A DNA stretch of 9,074 bases from Bacteroidota bacterium (GTDB lineage: Bacteria; Bacteroidota; Bacteroidia; Flavobacteriales_D; Crocinitomicaceae). Below the pieces are notes generated by a model that was not told the origin of the DNA, made no database searches, and was given only the letters and a program-made list of their open reading frames with translations. The translations under genes were made by a program, and so were the position numbers. The DNA lies in NCBI GenBank assembly GCA_006226555.1, contig SBGS01000299.1:1-9074 (forward strand). Reading direction: 5' to 3'. Each line of letters starts with the position of its first letter. Positions within the stretch are counted from its first letter, which is position 1. Shown here in pieces: positions 1 through 6,148 of the stretch.

Positions 1-638
1 TCACGCGTTGTTCCGGAGATGTCGGTTACGATATTTCTTTCCTGACCAGTAAGGGCATTTACAAGTGAAGATTTACCAACATTAGGCTTTCCGACGATCG
101 CAATATGCGGAAGATCTTCATCCTCACGAGTAGTTTCATCATCCTTATCAAAGTATTTTACAACTTCATCGAGAAGCTCTCCTGTTCCACTGCCGTTCAC
201 AGCAGAAATTTCAAATACATCTCCAAGACCAAATGACCAGAATTCACCTGACATTCCAACTCTGCCTGAGTTGTCAACTTTATTCGCTACAATGAAAACT
301 TTTTTCTTTGTTTTACGAAGTAAGTCGGCCACAACTTGATCAAGATCAATAATTCCTGCCATGACGTCCACCATAAAAATGATCACATTGGCTTCTTCGA
401 TGGCGATCTCTACTTGTTTTCTGATCTCACCCTCAAAAATATCGTCAGAACCCTTCACATAACCACCGGTATCGATAACAGAAAAATTGATACCATTCCA
501 TTCTCCACGTCCGTAAAGTCGGTCACGCGTTACACCGCTAACTTCTTTAACGATTGCTCGTTTTGACTCTGTCAAACGATTGAATAACGTGGACTTCCCA
601 ACGTTTGGTCTACCTACGATGGCTATGATATTGCTCAT
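1..638 (-). CDS. der: Ribosome biogenesis GTPase Der (EngA), 3' part outside window
   Basis: Der is a GTPase with two consecutive G domains that acts in assembly of the 50S ribosomal subunit. The 212 codons present contain all of G domain 1: P-loop GRPNVGKS at residues 9-16, VTRD around 36-39, DTGG at 56-59, NKVD at 119-122 and an ISA-type G5 motif at 144-146. An acidic linker follows at about 164-175. G domain 2 then begins with a second P-loop, GKPNVGKS, at 183-190 and reaches its TTR switch at 210-212, where the window ends. Full-length Der is usually about 435-440 residues, so the rest of G domain 2 and the C-terminal KH-like domain are missing here. The ATG at 638 puts the P-loop at the usual distance from the N-terminus. 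No Shine-Dalgarno sequence is visible. The gene starts 21 bases after the era stop codon, so the two are probably one transcript. Two P-loops in one frame make the assignment very secure. Confidence 0.97.
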   Translation of the reverse strand, partial: MSNIIAIVGRPNVGKSTLFNRLTESKRAIVKEVSGVTRDRLYGRGEWNGINFSVIDTGGYVKGSDDIFEGEIRKQVEIAIEEANVIIFMVDVMAGIIDLDQVVADLLRKTKKKVFIVANKVDNSGRVGMSGEFWSFGLGDVFEISAVNGSGTGELLDEVVKYFDKDDETTREDEDLPHIAIVGKPNVGKSSLVNALTGQERNIVTDISGTTR

Positions 639-659
639 GGCTGAATTAATTTGACGGTA

Positions 660-1535
660 TCAATAACCGTATTTTTTCAATTTTTGCTCGGATGTTCTCC
701 AGTCTTTGTCCACCTTAACAAAGGTTTCCAAAAAGACTTTGTTATCGATAAATTTCTCGATCTCTTTACGCGCTTCCCTTCCAATTCGTTTCAACATCTC
801 ACCACCTTTTCCGATAATGATCCCTTTCTGAGAATTGCGTTCTACGATGATCAGCGCACGAATACGTGTAATGTCGCCTTCTTCCTTGTATTCCTCGATC
901 TCTACCTGACATGCGTAGGGAACTTCCTTCTGTGTATGTAAAAAGATCTTTTCACGAATGATCTCGGAGACAAAGAAACGCATAGGACGATCGGAAATCG
1001 CATCTTTATCAAAGTAAGGTGGACTCTCTGGTAAAAGGTCCAGAATAGTTTGCCAGATGGCTTCAATATTAAAGTTATGCAATGCAGATACAGGAAAGAT
1101 CTGCGCATTCGGAAGCTGTTCGCTCCAGTATGCGATACGTTCTTTTACACCGGCCTCATCTGAAAGATCGATCTTGTTGATCAGGCATAAAACAGGTATG
1201 CGCAGTTTTTTGATACGCTCCAGGGTTTCAGGATGATTCGTTTGATTTTCTCTGGTGTCTGTGATAAAAAGTAATATGTCGGCATCTTTTATAGATGTAT
1301 TGACATAATCCATCATGTTTTCGTGAAGCTTGTAGGAAGCGTTTACGACACCTGGTGTATCCGAAAAAACAACCTGATACTCTTCATCGTTCATGATGCC
1401 TAAAATACGATGGCGCGTAGTTTGAGCTTTGGATGTCACAATGGAAAGCTTCTCTCCCATGAGCTGATTCATGAGGGTAGATTTACCAACGTTAGGACTT
1501 CCAACAATATTTACGAAACCGGATTTATGTGCCAT
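660..1535 (-). CDS. era: GTPase Era
   Basis: Era is an essential GTPase that binds the 3' end of 16S rRNA and helps mature the 30S subunit. The 291 residues are of normal family length. The N-terminal GTPase domain shows P-loop GSPNVGKS at 12-19, switch I with TTRHR at 39-43, DTPG at 59-62 and NKID at 120-123, with a VSAL-type G5 motif later. The C-terminal half is the KH RNA-binding domain, with its GKGG turn at about 242-245 followed by the basic helix containing IGREARKEIEKF. The common C-terminal ending with W and a KLKKYGY tail is present. It is the first gene after the terminator at 1582-1608, so its promoter should lie within roughly 1536-1585. The nearest candidate there, TTTCTTTG at 1561-1554 on the minus strand, has one mismatch to TAnnTTTG and is not convincing. 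der follows 21 bases downstream. Confidence 0.97.
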   Translation of the reverse strand: MAHKSGFVNIVGSPNVGKSTLMNQLMGEKLSIVTSKAQTTRHRILGIMNDEEYQVVFSDTPGVVNASYKLHENMMDYVNTSIKDADILLFITDTRENQTNHPETLERIKKLRIPVLCLINKIDLSDEAGVKERIAYWSEQLPNAQIFPVSALHNFNIEAIWQTILDLLPESPPYFDKDAISDRPMRFFVSEIIREKIFLHTQKEVPYACQVEIEEYKEEGDITRIRALIIVERNSQKGIIIGKGGEMLKRIGREARKEIEKFIDNKVFLETFVKVDKDWRTSEQKLKKYGY

Positions 1536-1581
1536 TTATTTAGAATCGGGCTACAAAGAAACGCTTTTTCAATGATATGAG

Positions 1582-1608
1582 ATAAAAAAGGGGAGCAGAA
1601 CTCCCCTT
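1582..1608 (-). terminator. Rho-independent terminator after the small exported protein gene
   Basis: An 8-bp perfect stem pairs 1588-1595 (AAGGGGAG) with 1601-1608 (CTCCCCTT) around the 5-base loop 1596-1600. Read on the minus strand, the stem is followed at once by a run of T (1589-1584). It begins 6 bases after the stop codon of the gene ending at 1614. It separates the upstream envelope genes from era-der. Confidence 0.88.
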
Positions 1609-1613
1609 AATAT

Positions 1614-1883
1614 TTATGGTTGACCACCTTCTTTTTTAGGTTTTACCTCGCCTTCTTCTTTTTTCGACGAACTGCTCGGCGCGGTTTGAATGGTTCCTCC
1701 CGGGCGTTTGCGATTAACCTGTTGTTTGTTGTTCAGGCTATTCGTCTCTTGTTTTTTTTGAACCTTTTCTTTTTTCTTAATTTCTTTTTGTGCTCTCTCC
1801 TTGACTTTATTAGGGTCAATTTTGATCTGAGCATTTAACTGAGAACCTAAAACAATGAAAAGTACAAATAGGATCGATCTCAT
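1614..1883 (-). CDS. Small exported Lys/Glu-rich protein, function unknown
   Basis: This is an 89-residue protein that I cannot assign to a named family. Residues 1-18 form a signal peptide: R2, a hydrophobic core LFVLFIVLGS, and a cleavage site after LNA before Q19. The NAQ ending is very common in Bacteroidota. The mature 71 residues have no hydrophobic core and are dominated by K, E, Q, S and N, with a KERAQKEIKKKEKVQKKQE stretch that could be helical, a central NKQQVNRKRPGG segment, and a Ser4 run followed by a KKEEGEVKPKKEGGQ tail. It is therefore probably an intrinsically disordered secreted or periplasmic protein. It starts 51 bases after the oligopeptidase stop, with no terminator between them, so it may be the last gene of that operon. 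A TAACTTCG sequence about 16 bases upstream, one mismatch from TAnnTTTG, could give it its own promoter. A strong terminator follows directly, which supports this as a real transcribed gene. Confidence 0.72.
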   Translation of the reverse strand: MRSILFVLFIVLGSQLNAQIKIDPNKVKERAQKEIKKKEKVQKKQETNSLNNKQQVNRKRPGGTIQTAPSSSSKKEEGEVKPKKEGGQP

Positions 1884-1934
1884 GTGTTATTTTTTTGCGA
1901 AGTTAGTGAAATTCAGCTAGTTATTTCATATGAA

Positions 1935-4076
1935 TTATTCAGAAATACCTTCGAGATCCAACAAAAAGGCGTATTCCATCGCAACCTCTTTGTAGCGTTT
2001 GAATCTTCCTGATGCACCTCCGTGACCAACATCCATATCACAATGCAACAAAAGGATGTTATCATCTGTTTTTAATTCACGAAGCTTAGCCACCCATTTC
2101 GCAGGCTCCCAATATTGAACCTGACTGTCCCAATAACCGGTAGTAACCAGTAGATTTGGATAGTTTTTTGCTTCAATATTGTCGTACGGAGAATATGATT
2201 TGATGTAATCGTAGTACTCCTTGTCTTTTGGATTACCCCACTCATCAAATTCACCTGTTGTAAGCGGAATGCTTTCGTCCAGCATGGTGGAGATCACGTC
2301 GACGAATGGTACACCTGCGATCACACCATTCCAAAGATCCGGTTCCATGTTGATCACAGCTCCCATTAATAATCCGCCTGCACTTCCTCCTTGTGCATAC
2401 AGGTGATCAGGGCTGGTATATCCGGCATCACATAAATGTTTAGCGCAATCAATGAAATCATTGAATGTATTCTTCTTGTTCAAAAGCTTCCCGTCTTCAT
2501 ACCAGGCACGACCCATTTCCTGACCACCGCGAATATGCGCAATCGCAAAAACGAATCCGCGATCAAGCAGGCTGAGTCTGACTGAGCTGAAGTAAGGATC
2601 TATGCTGTAACCATATGAACCATATCCATAGAGTAAAAGGGGTGTAGCTGCAGATCGTTCAGTGTTTTTGTGGTATACGATAGAAACGGGTACTTTAGCA
2701 CCATCACGAGCGACTACATAAATACGTTCTGAGATGTAATTGGCAGGATCAAAGTTCGGGTCCACAACTTCCTGAACTTTTAGCAATTCTCTTTCACGGG
2801 TTTTCAGGTTATAATCATACACTGAATTTGGAGTTGTGAGAGAAGTATATGAAAAGCGCAACACTTCCGAATTGATCTCAACGTTTATCGATGTATTCAC
2901 TACGTAGGCAGGGTCGTTGAAGGAAATGTAGTGGTTCTCACCGGTTCGAAGGTTTCTCACGTGTAATGCGTTCAAGCCATTTGAACGTTCTGTAAGTACA
3001 AGATAGTCGTTAAAAACTTCAATGGACTCCAGAAACACATCTTCGCGATGAGGCAGGACCTCTTTCCAATTCGACTTTTCTGTTTTTTTCACAGGGGTTT
3101 TCATCAAACGGAAATTCTTTGCGTCCCAGTTTGTGATGATGTAAAATGAATCACCCAAATGATCTACACTGTACTCATGTCCGCGCTCTCTTGGCTGTAA
3201 AACTGTCCATTTAGCATTTGGTTTGTCAGCCGGAATGAATCGGTATTCAGCGCTCATTGTTTGATGAGAACCGATCATGATATACTCATCTGATTTAGTC
3301 TTAAAGACGTAGCAATTGAAGGTATCGTCTGTTTCCTCATATACGAGCTCATCAGCTGCTGGATCGGTCCCAATGACATGCTTGTAGATCCTGTATGTTC
3401 TTAATGTCACCGGATCATTCTTTGCATAGAAGATCGTTTTATTATCATTTGCCCAAACGATAGAACCGCTTGTGTTTTCGATCTTATCTTCGAAGATCTT
3501 TCCAGTTGAGATCTCTTTAAAGAATATGGTGTACTGTCTTCTTGAAACGAAGTCTACACCATAGGCGATGATATCGTTATTAGCGGAGATAGTATATGAT
3601 GAAAGTTGAAAATACGCTTGTCCCTCACCCATTTCAGGACCATTCAGCAAAATCTCTTCCTGGTCGTTTTTTTTGCGGCAGATATACGGATAATCCTGAC
3701 CTTTTTCGAAACGGGAATAATAGGAGTATCCTTTTTTAGTATAAGGGACAGAGCTGTCGTCCTGTTTGATACGAGCCGTGATCTCAGTGTATAGCTGTTC
3801 CTGCAGTTTTTCTGTGTGCGACAGTTGTTTTTTTGTGTAATCGTTTTCTGCTTCAAGATAGTTTATAACCTGCTGTGTTTGAGCGTCGGGAGTCATTGCT
3901 TCTTTTTGCTCATCAGAAAGCCTCATCCAGAAGTAATTGTCAATACGATCATCACCATGAACACTTAACGTTTCGGGTTTCTTAATTGCTTCCGGTCCTT
4001 TTTGTTTCATTTCCTGTCCGTAAATATTTTGCGCTAAAATTAGCCCTAATACAAGTTGTGTGTAGCGTAATATCAT
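1935..4076 (-). CDS. ptrB: Oligopeptidase B-like S9A serine peptidase with signal peptide
   Basis: The product is a prolyl-oligopeptidase-family (S9A) peptidase, closest to oligopeptidase B, which cuts short peptides after Arg or Lys. The order is: signal peptide at about 1-20 (cleavage near IYG before Q21); the N-terminal RIDNYFWMR segment; a beta-propeller at roughly 100-440 that gates the active site; and an alpha/beta-hydrolase domain from about 450. The nucleophile is S565 in GGSAGG, the acid is D650 in YWDSQVQYWEP and the base is H685 in VGHGGASGR. The spacing of 85 and 35 residues equals that of enterobacterial OpB (S532/D617/H652, from memory). The TTGEFDEWGNP segment carries E609 and D611, where enterobacterial OpB has the two P1-selecting glutamates (576 and 578). 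The second is therefore Asp here. The 713 residues are slightly longer than the usual 680-690, accounted for by the signal peptide. The start codon overlaps the stop of the upstream NTF2-like gene (ATGA), implying translational coupling. Export is inferred; the classical enzyme is cytoplasmic. Confidence 0.93.
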   Translation of the reverse strand: MILRYTQLVLGLILAQNIYGQEMKQKGPEAIKKPETLSVHGDDRIDNYFWMRLSDEQKEAMTPDAQTQQVINYLEAENDYTKKQLSHTEKLQEQLYTEITARIKQDDSSVPYTKKGYSYYSRFEKGQDYPYICRKKNDQEEILLNGPEMGEGQAYFQLSSYTISANNDIIAYGVDFVSRRQYTIFFKEISTGKIFEDKIENTSGSIVWANDNKTIFYAKNDPVTLRTYRIYKHVIGTDPAADELVYEETDDTFNCYVFKTKSDEYIMIGSHQTMSAEYRFIPADKPNAKWTVLQPRERGHEYSVDHLGDSFYIITNWDAKNFRLMKTPVKKTEKSNWKEVLPHREDVFLESIEVFNDYLVLTERSNGLNALHVRNLRTGENHYISFNDPAYVVNTSINVEINSEVLRFSYTSLTTPNSVYDYNLKTRERELLKVQEVVDPNFDPANYISERIYVVARDGAKVPVSIVYHKNTERSAATPLLLYGYGSYGYSIDPYFSSVRLSLLDRGFVFAIAHIRGGQEMGRAWYEDGKLLNKKNTFNDFIDCAKHLCDAGYTSPDHLYAQGGSAGGLLMGAVINMEPDLWNGVIAGVPFVDVISTMLDESIPLTTGEFDEWGNPKDKEYYDYIKSYSPYDNIEAKNYPNLLVTTGYWDSQVQYWEPAKWVAKLRELKTDDNILLLHCDMDVGHGGASGRFKRYKEVAMEYAFLLDLEGISE

Positions 4077-4537
4077 GGTTTTAATTTTTCACATGGTTCT
4101 TTTCTGCGGGTATCAAATATGGATATTATCTTCCAGCCTTCTGTTGTTTTTACGAATGTAAAAGAATTCACACCACAATGACTAAACATGTCATCCAGAA
4201 AGAAGGAATAATCCATCCATACGTTTGCTAAATTATCGTCAATCTGAATACGTAGATCATAGATGACCTCATTCCAAACTTCTTTTTTTGGTGCCGCAAC
4301 GGCACGCATGAGATCCTCTTTACTTTCGAGTAAGAAGGATGGTTCTCCCAATCGATTTGTAAATGTGGTTCCAAGTTGAAGATCGGGGTGTAAAATAGAG
4401 ATCATTCCGCTGCTGTCGCTTGAACGCAGATATTGAAAAAAGTCTTCTGTCATAGTTCGAACAGCGCTTGTATCGTCCTGTGCGTTGGAGTTGAAAAGGA
4501 TTGTTGTAAATAGTATGAATACAAATAATTTGTTCAT
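4073..4537 (-). CDS. Exported NTF2-like/SnoaL-fold domain protein
   Basis: This 154-residue protein has a signal peptide at 1-19 (MNKLFVFILF core, cleavage after NSNA before Q20) and a single compact domain. The pattern is that of small NTF2-like (SnoaL/DUF4440) proteins: a first helix VRTMTEDFFQYLRSSDSSGMISILHPDL, then beta strands including VIYDLRIQIDDNLANVWMDYSFFLDD, and a final strand pair ending FVKTTEGWKIISIFDTRR. The FTFVKTTEGWKI segment is the signature most often seen in this group. C121 and C149 could form a disulfide after export. Members serve as small-molecule binding or catalytic modules or as protein partners; nothing here fixes a ligand. Its TGA stop overlaps the ATG of the oligopeptidase gene, so the two are probably made together and may work in the same compartment. 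The 106 bases upstream hold no clear promoter element. Confidence 0.82.
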   Translation of the reverse strand: MNKLFVFILFTTILFNSNAQDDTSAVRTMTEDFFQYLRSSDSSGMISILHPDLQLGTTFTNRLGEPSFLLESKEDLMRAVAAPKKEVWNEVIYDLRIQIDDNLANVWMDYSFFLDDMFSHCGVNSFTFVKTTEGWKIISIFDTRRKEPCEKLKP

Positions 4538-4643
4538 AGGTAAGAATTTATGTTGTAAGGTAGGTATTAGTCGATTATTTGATCAATAAAGTTGATTTCC
4601 GAATTTAATTCAAGGATAATCGGTCGAAACGATATGAAAATCA

Positions 4644-5177
4644 TTAATCTGACTTCTTTGTTGCAAATACAAAAAGTTTGTTCAAAAATAGAATCACAAT
4701 AAACGGTGTTGCAATTATGAGTGACACCAATAAATAAGTTGCGAATTGAGACAGTCTTCCTTTTTTTACCGTATGAATTTTGGTAATCTGTTCATTATTG
4801 ATCGAAATAATTGAATCTGAGCTAGATTGATTCCTGTCCAGGTACAAATGGATTTGAGGTACATAAGCCTCATCTTCGGGTTTCAATCTGCCCGAGCTTC
4901 CACGCATGTCGTCGTTCATGTCTTCTGTTTCCCAATAGAACTCAAGTAGTTCTTTTTGTTTTAGAACTTCAGATTTTTGAAAGATCATAGCACTGTCATC
5001 AGCTGAGATTTTGATTGGTCTCACAGCAGTGTATACGTTATCATTGTGATGTAAAAAAATGTATATTATCGTGTCTCGTGCAGACATTTCCCGCATCATT
5101 ATTTCATTGGATAGCTTCTTTTTCAGATTGATGTCACGAAACTTATAATAGCCGCAGCTAGTAAGCGAGAAAGCCAA
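4644..5177 (-). CDS. Putative lipoprotein with C-terminal membrane helix; start disrupted by frameshift
   Basis: I do not recognise this family. From the TTG at 5177 it encodes 177 residues, but that start leaves only seven residues before the lipobox SLTSC, too short for a signal peptide. The same frame continues upstream as VFSAIC, giving VFSAICLAFSLTSC, a textbook lipoprotein signal, but reaches a stop at 5213-5211 without an ATG. An ATG at 5200 followed by AAG lies one base out of frame. Inserting one base after ATGAA would give MKxVFSAIC... and a protein of about 185 residues with lipid-anchored Cys16. The mature part has a polar, probably beta-rich domain (IIYIFLHHND, VPQIHLYLD) and one membrane helix at about 145-172 (ATYLLVSLIIATPFIVILFL), ending with the basic tail TKKSD. 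It resembles its upstream neighbour in architecture, and both mature forms are about 170 residues. It may be a recently inactivated gene, a sequencing error, or a gene using a weak alternative start. Confidence 0.7.
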   Translation of the reverse strand: MAFSLTSCGYYKFRDINLKKKLSNEIMMREMSARDTIIYIFLHHNDNVYTAVRPIKISADDSAMIFQKSEVLKQKELLEFYWETEDMNDDMRGSSGRLKPEDEAYVPQIHLYLDRNQSSSDSIISINNEQITKIHTVKKGRLSQFATYLLVSLIIATPFIVILFLNKLFVFATKKSD

Positions 5178-5268
5178 GCATATAGCAGAGAAAACTTCAT
5201 GGATAAAGGATTACGAACGAATGAAGTCTGGTGAAATGATTTTGAAGGAAATAAAGTGTTGACATAAC

Positions 5269-5850
5269 TTACCCAAGTTTCCCGATGTTATGACTAATTG
5301 TCGCCGCAGCAAATAAGAATAAAATGACCAGTGTTGTTAACGGAACACCTACGAATAGCCACAGCCATCGCTTGTCAAATCGTTTAACCTTCTCCACTCT
5401 TTTGGTTGTGTTTACATTTATGCCATAAGGCTTATATAAACTTGATTTAGCAGTATCTTCAATATATACGTGGAGCTGATTTATATTAGCCGTAGTGTGT
5501 ACATTGGCAATTTTTGTTTTGCAAAAGTCATCACCACATTTACGTTTCAATTTTTGATAATAATATTGATTGACTTCGTTAGTATCGACTAGTGTAAACA
5601 TTCCTAATAACATGGAATCTTTTATCGACGGCACATGTGTCACAAACTGCCCCAATTCTGATCCAGAACTATCAGTAGTGTGAACGTAGATCGTATAAGG
5701 AGAATACTTGTTCTCTATTTTGTTCTTTACTAATCTAGACGGGGTAACCTCTCTCATGATCAAATTTTTATATCGCACCGTATTACAGCTTGGTAGCAGA
5801 ACGGTCAGCAATAGTATATGAATGAGAAAAGAAATGTAGAAGATTTTCAT
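5269..5850 (-). CDS. Putative lipoprotein with C-terminal membrane helix, family unknown
   Basis: This is a 193-residue protein of no family I can name. It begins MKIF, followed by a long hydrophobic stretch and the lipobox LLPSC with C22 as the predicted lipidated residue. The mature domain (23 to about 145) is polar, with strand-like segments PYTIYVHTTD and NQLHVYIEDT, and a possible disulfide in KRKCGDDFCK. A very basic stretch, TTKRVEKVKRFDKR, precedes one hydrophobic helix at about 162-185 (WLWLFVGVPLTTLVILFLF). A lipid anchor plus a C-terminal helix is unusual: it suggests either both ends held in the inner membrane, or a topology different from a normal lipoprotein, because the basic stretch would be expected on the cytoplasmic side. 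The next gene has the same layout. It is the first gene downstream of the tRNA terminator, so its promoter must lie in 5851-5900, where I see no clear TAnnTTTG. A short CCGAA-CCAA-TTCGG hairpin (5863-5876) sits in the leader. Confidence 0.75.
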   Translation of the reverse strand: MKIFYISFLIHILLLTVLLPSCNTVRYKNLIMREVTPSRLVKNKIENKYSPYTIYVHTTDSSGSELGQFVTHVPSIKDSMLLGMFTLVDTNEVNQYYYQKLKRKCGDDFCKTKIANVHTTANINQLHVYIEDTAKSSLYKPYGINVNTTKRVEKVKRFDKRWLWLFVGVPLTTLVILFLFAAATISHNIGKLG

Positions 5851-5901
5851 CCGGCCAAATTACCGAACCAATTCGGGGATAAAAATGATTTATGTCAATA
5901 A

Positions 5902-5931
5902 AAAAAGCCTCTCCAACTGGAAAGGCTTTTT
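5902..5931 (-). terminator. Intrinsic terminator downstream of the initiator tRNA
   Basis: The inverted repeat AAAAAGCCT (5902-5910) / AGGCTTTTT (5923-5931) is extended inside by TCC/GGA after one C-A mismatch, with a four-base AACT loop. Read on the minus strand it is followed by seven T (5907 side, 5906-5900 region), so it should end tRNA transcription. A-rich and T-rich flanks make it nearly symmetrical, so it could also work from the plus strand, although no plus-strand gene ends here. Confidence 0.85.
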
Positions 5932-5938
5932 ATCTGTG

Positions 5939-6011
<73 letters not shown>

Positions 6012-6053
6012 ATATATTCTTTTGTCAGCAGAATTGCTTTCCAAAAGCGACTG

Positions 6054-6084
6054 CAAATATAAGCACTTTTTAAGTAATTCCAAG
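6054..6084 (-). promoter_or_regulatory. Bacteroidota-type promoter of the initiator tRNA
   Basis: On the minus strand, the -7 element TATATTTG at 6061-6054 matches TAnnTTTG exactly. A CTTG at 6084-6081, one base from the TTTG -33 consensus, lies at the standard 19-base spacing. Position and direction fit transcription of the tRNA ending at 5939. Confidence 0.72.
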
Positions 6085-6107
6085 AAAATCAGGCAAAAAT
6101 TCTTTGT

Positions 6108-6115
6108 TACTTTTG
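6108..6115 (+). promoter_or_regulatory. -7 promoter element of the plus-strand lipoprotein gene
   Basis: TACTTTTG matches TAnnTTTG exactly. No good TTTG is found 19-20 bases upstream. Transcription would start near 6121, about 27 bases before the ATG at 6149. This also argues against the in-frame TTG at 6104 as the start codon, because it would lie upstream of the transcript. The element sits back to back with the tRNA promoter. Confidence 0.6.
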
Positions 6116-6148
6116 TCCGGCGAACCATTTGAGTATAAAAACGACCGC

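Noticed and set aside
651..941. Plus-strand 96-codon frame opposite era
   Set aside because: It is antisense to the KH domain of a conserved essential gene; its hydrophobic look comes from the complement of charged codons.
1893..1905. TAACTTCG-like promoter upstream of the small exported protein
   Set aside because: One mismatch in the -7 element and no -33 TTTG at 19-20 bases; mentioned in the gene entry only as a possibility.
4575..4589. Imperfect palindrome around TTGATCAA upstream of the NTF2-like gene
   Set aside because: Only the central 8 bases are perfectly symmetrical, and short AT-rich palindromes are common by chance; not enough for an operator call.
5863..5876. CCGAA-CCAA-TTCGG hairpin in the leader of the upstream lipoprotein gene as a riboswitch
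   Set aside because: A lone 5-bp stem with no conserved aptamer features; recorded only as a small leader hairpin.
5889..5896. TTGACAT near 5896-5890 (minus strand) as a sigma70-like -35 for the 5850 gene
   Set aside because: No suitable -10 or TAnnTTTG element follows at a workable distance, and Bacteroidota promoters do not normally use this form.
6104..6148. In-frame TTG start 15 codons upstream of the plus-strand lipoprotein ATG
   Set aside because: It lies ahead of the probable transcription start set by TACTTTTG at 6108-6115 and would put polar residues before a complete signal peptide.
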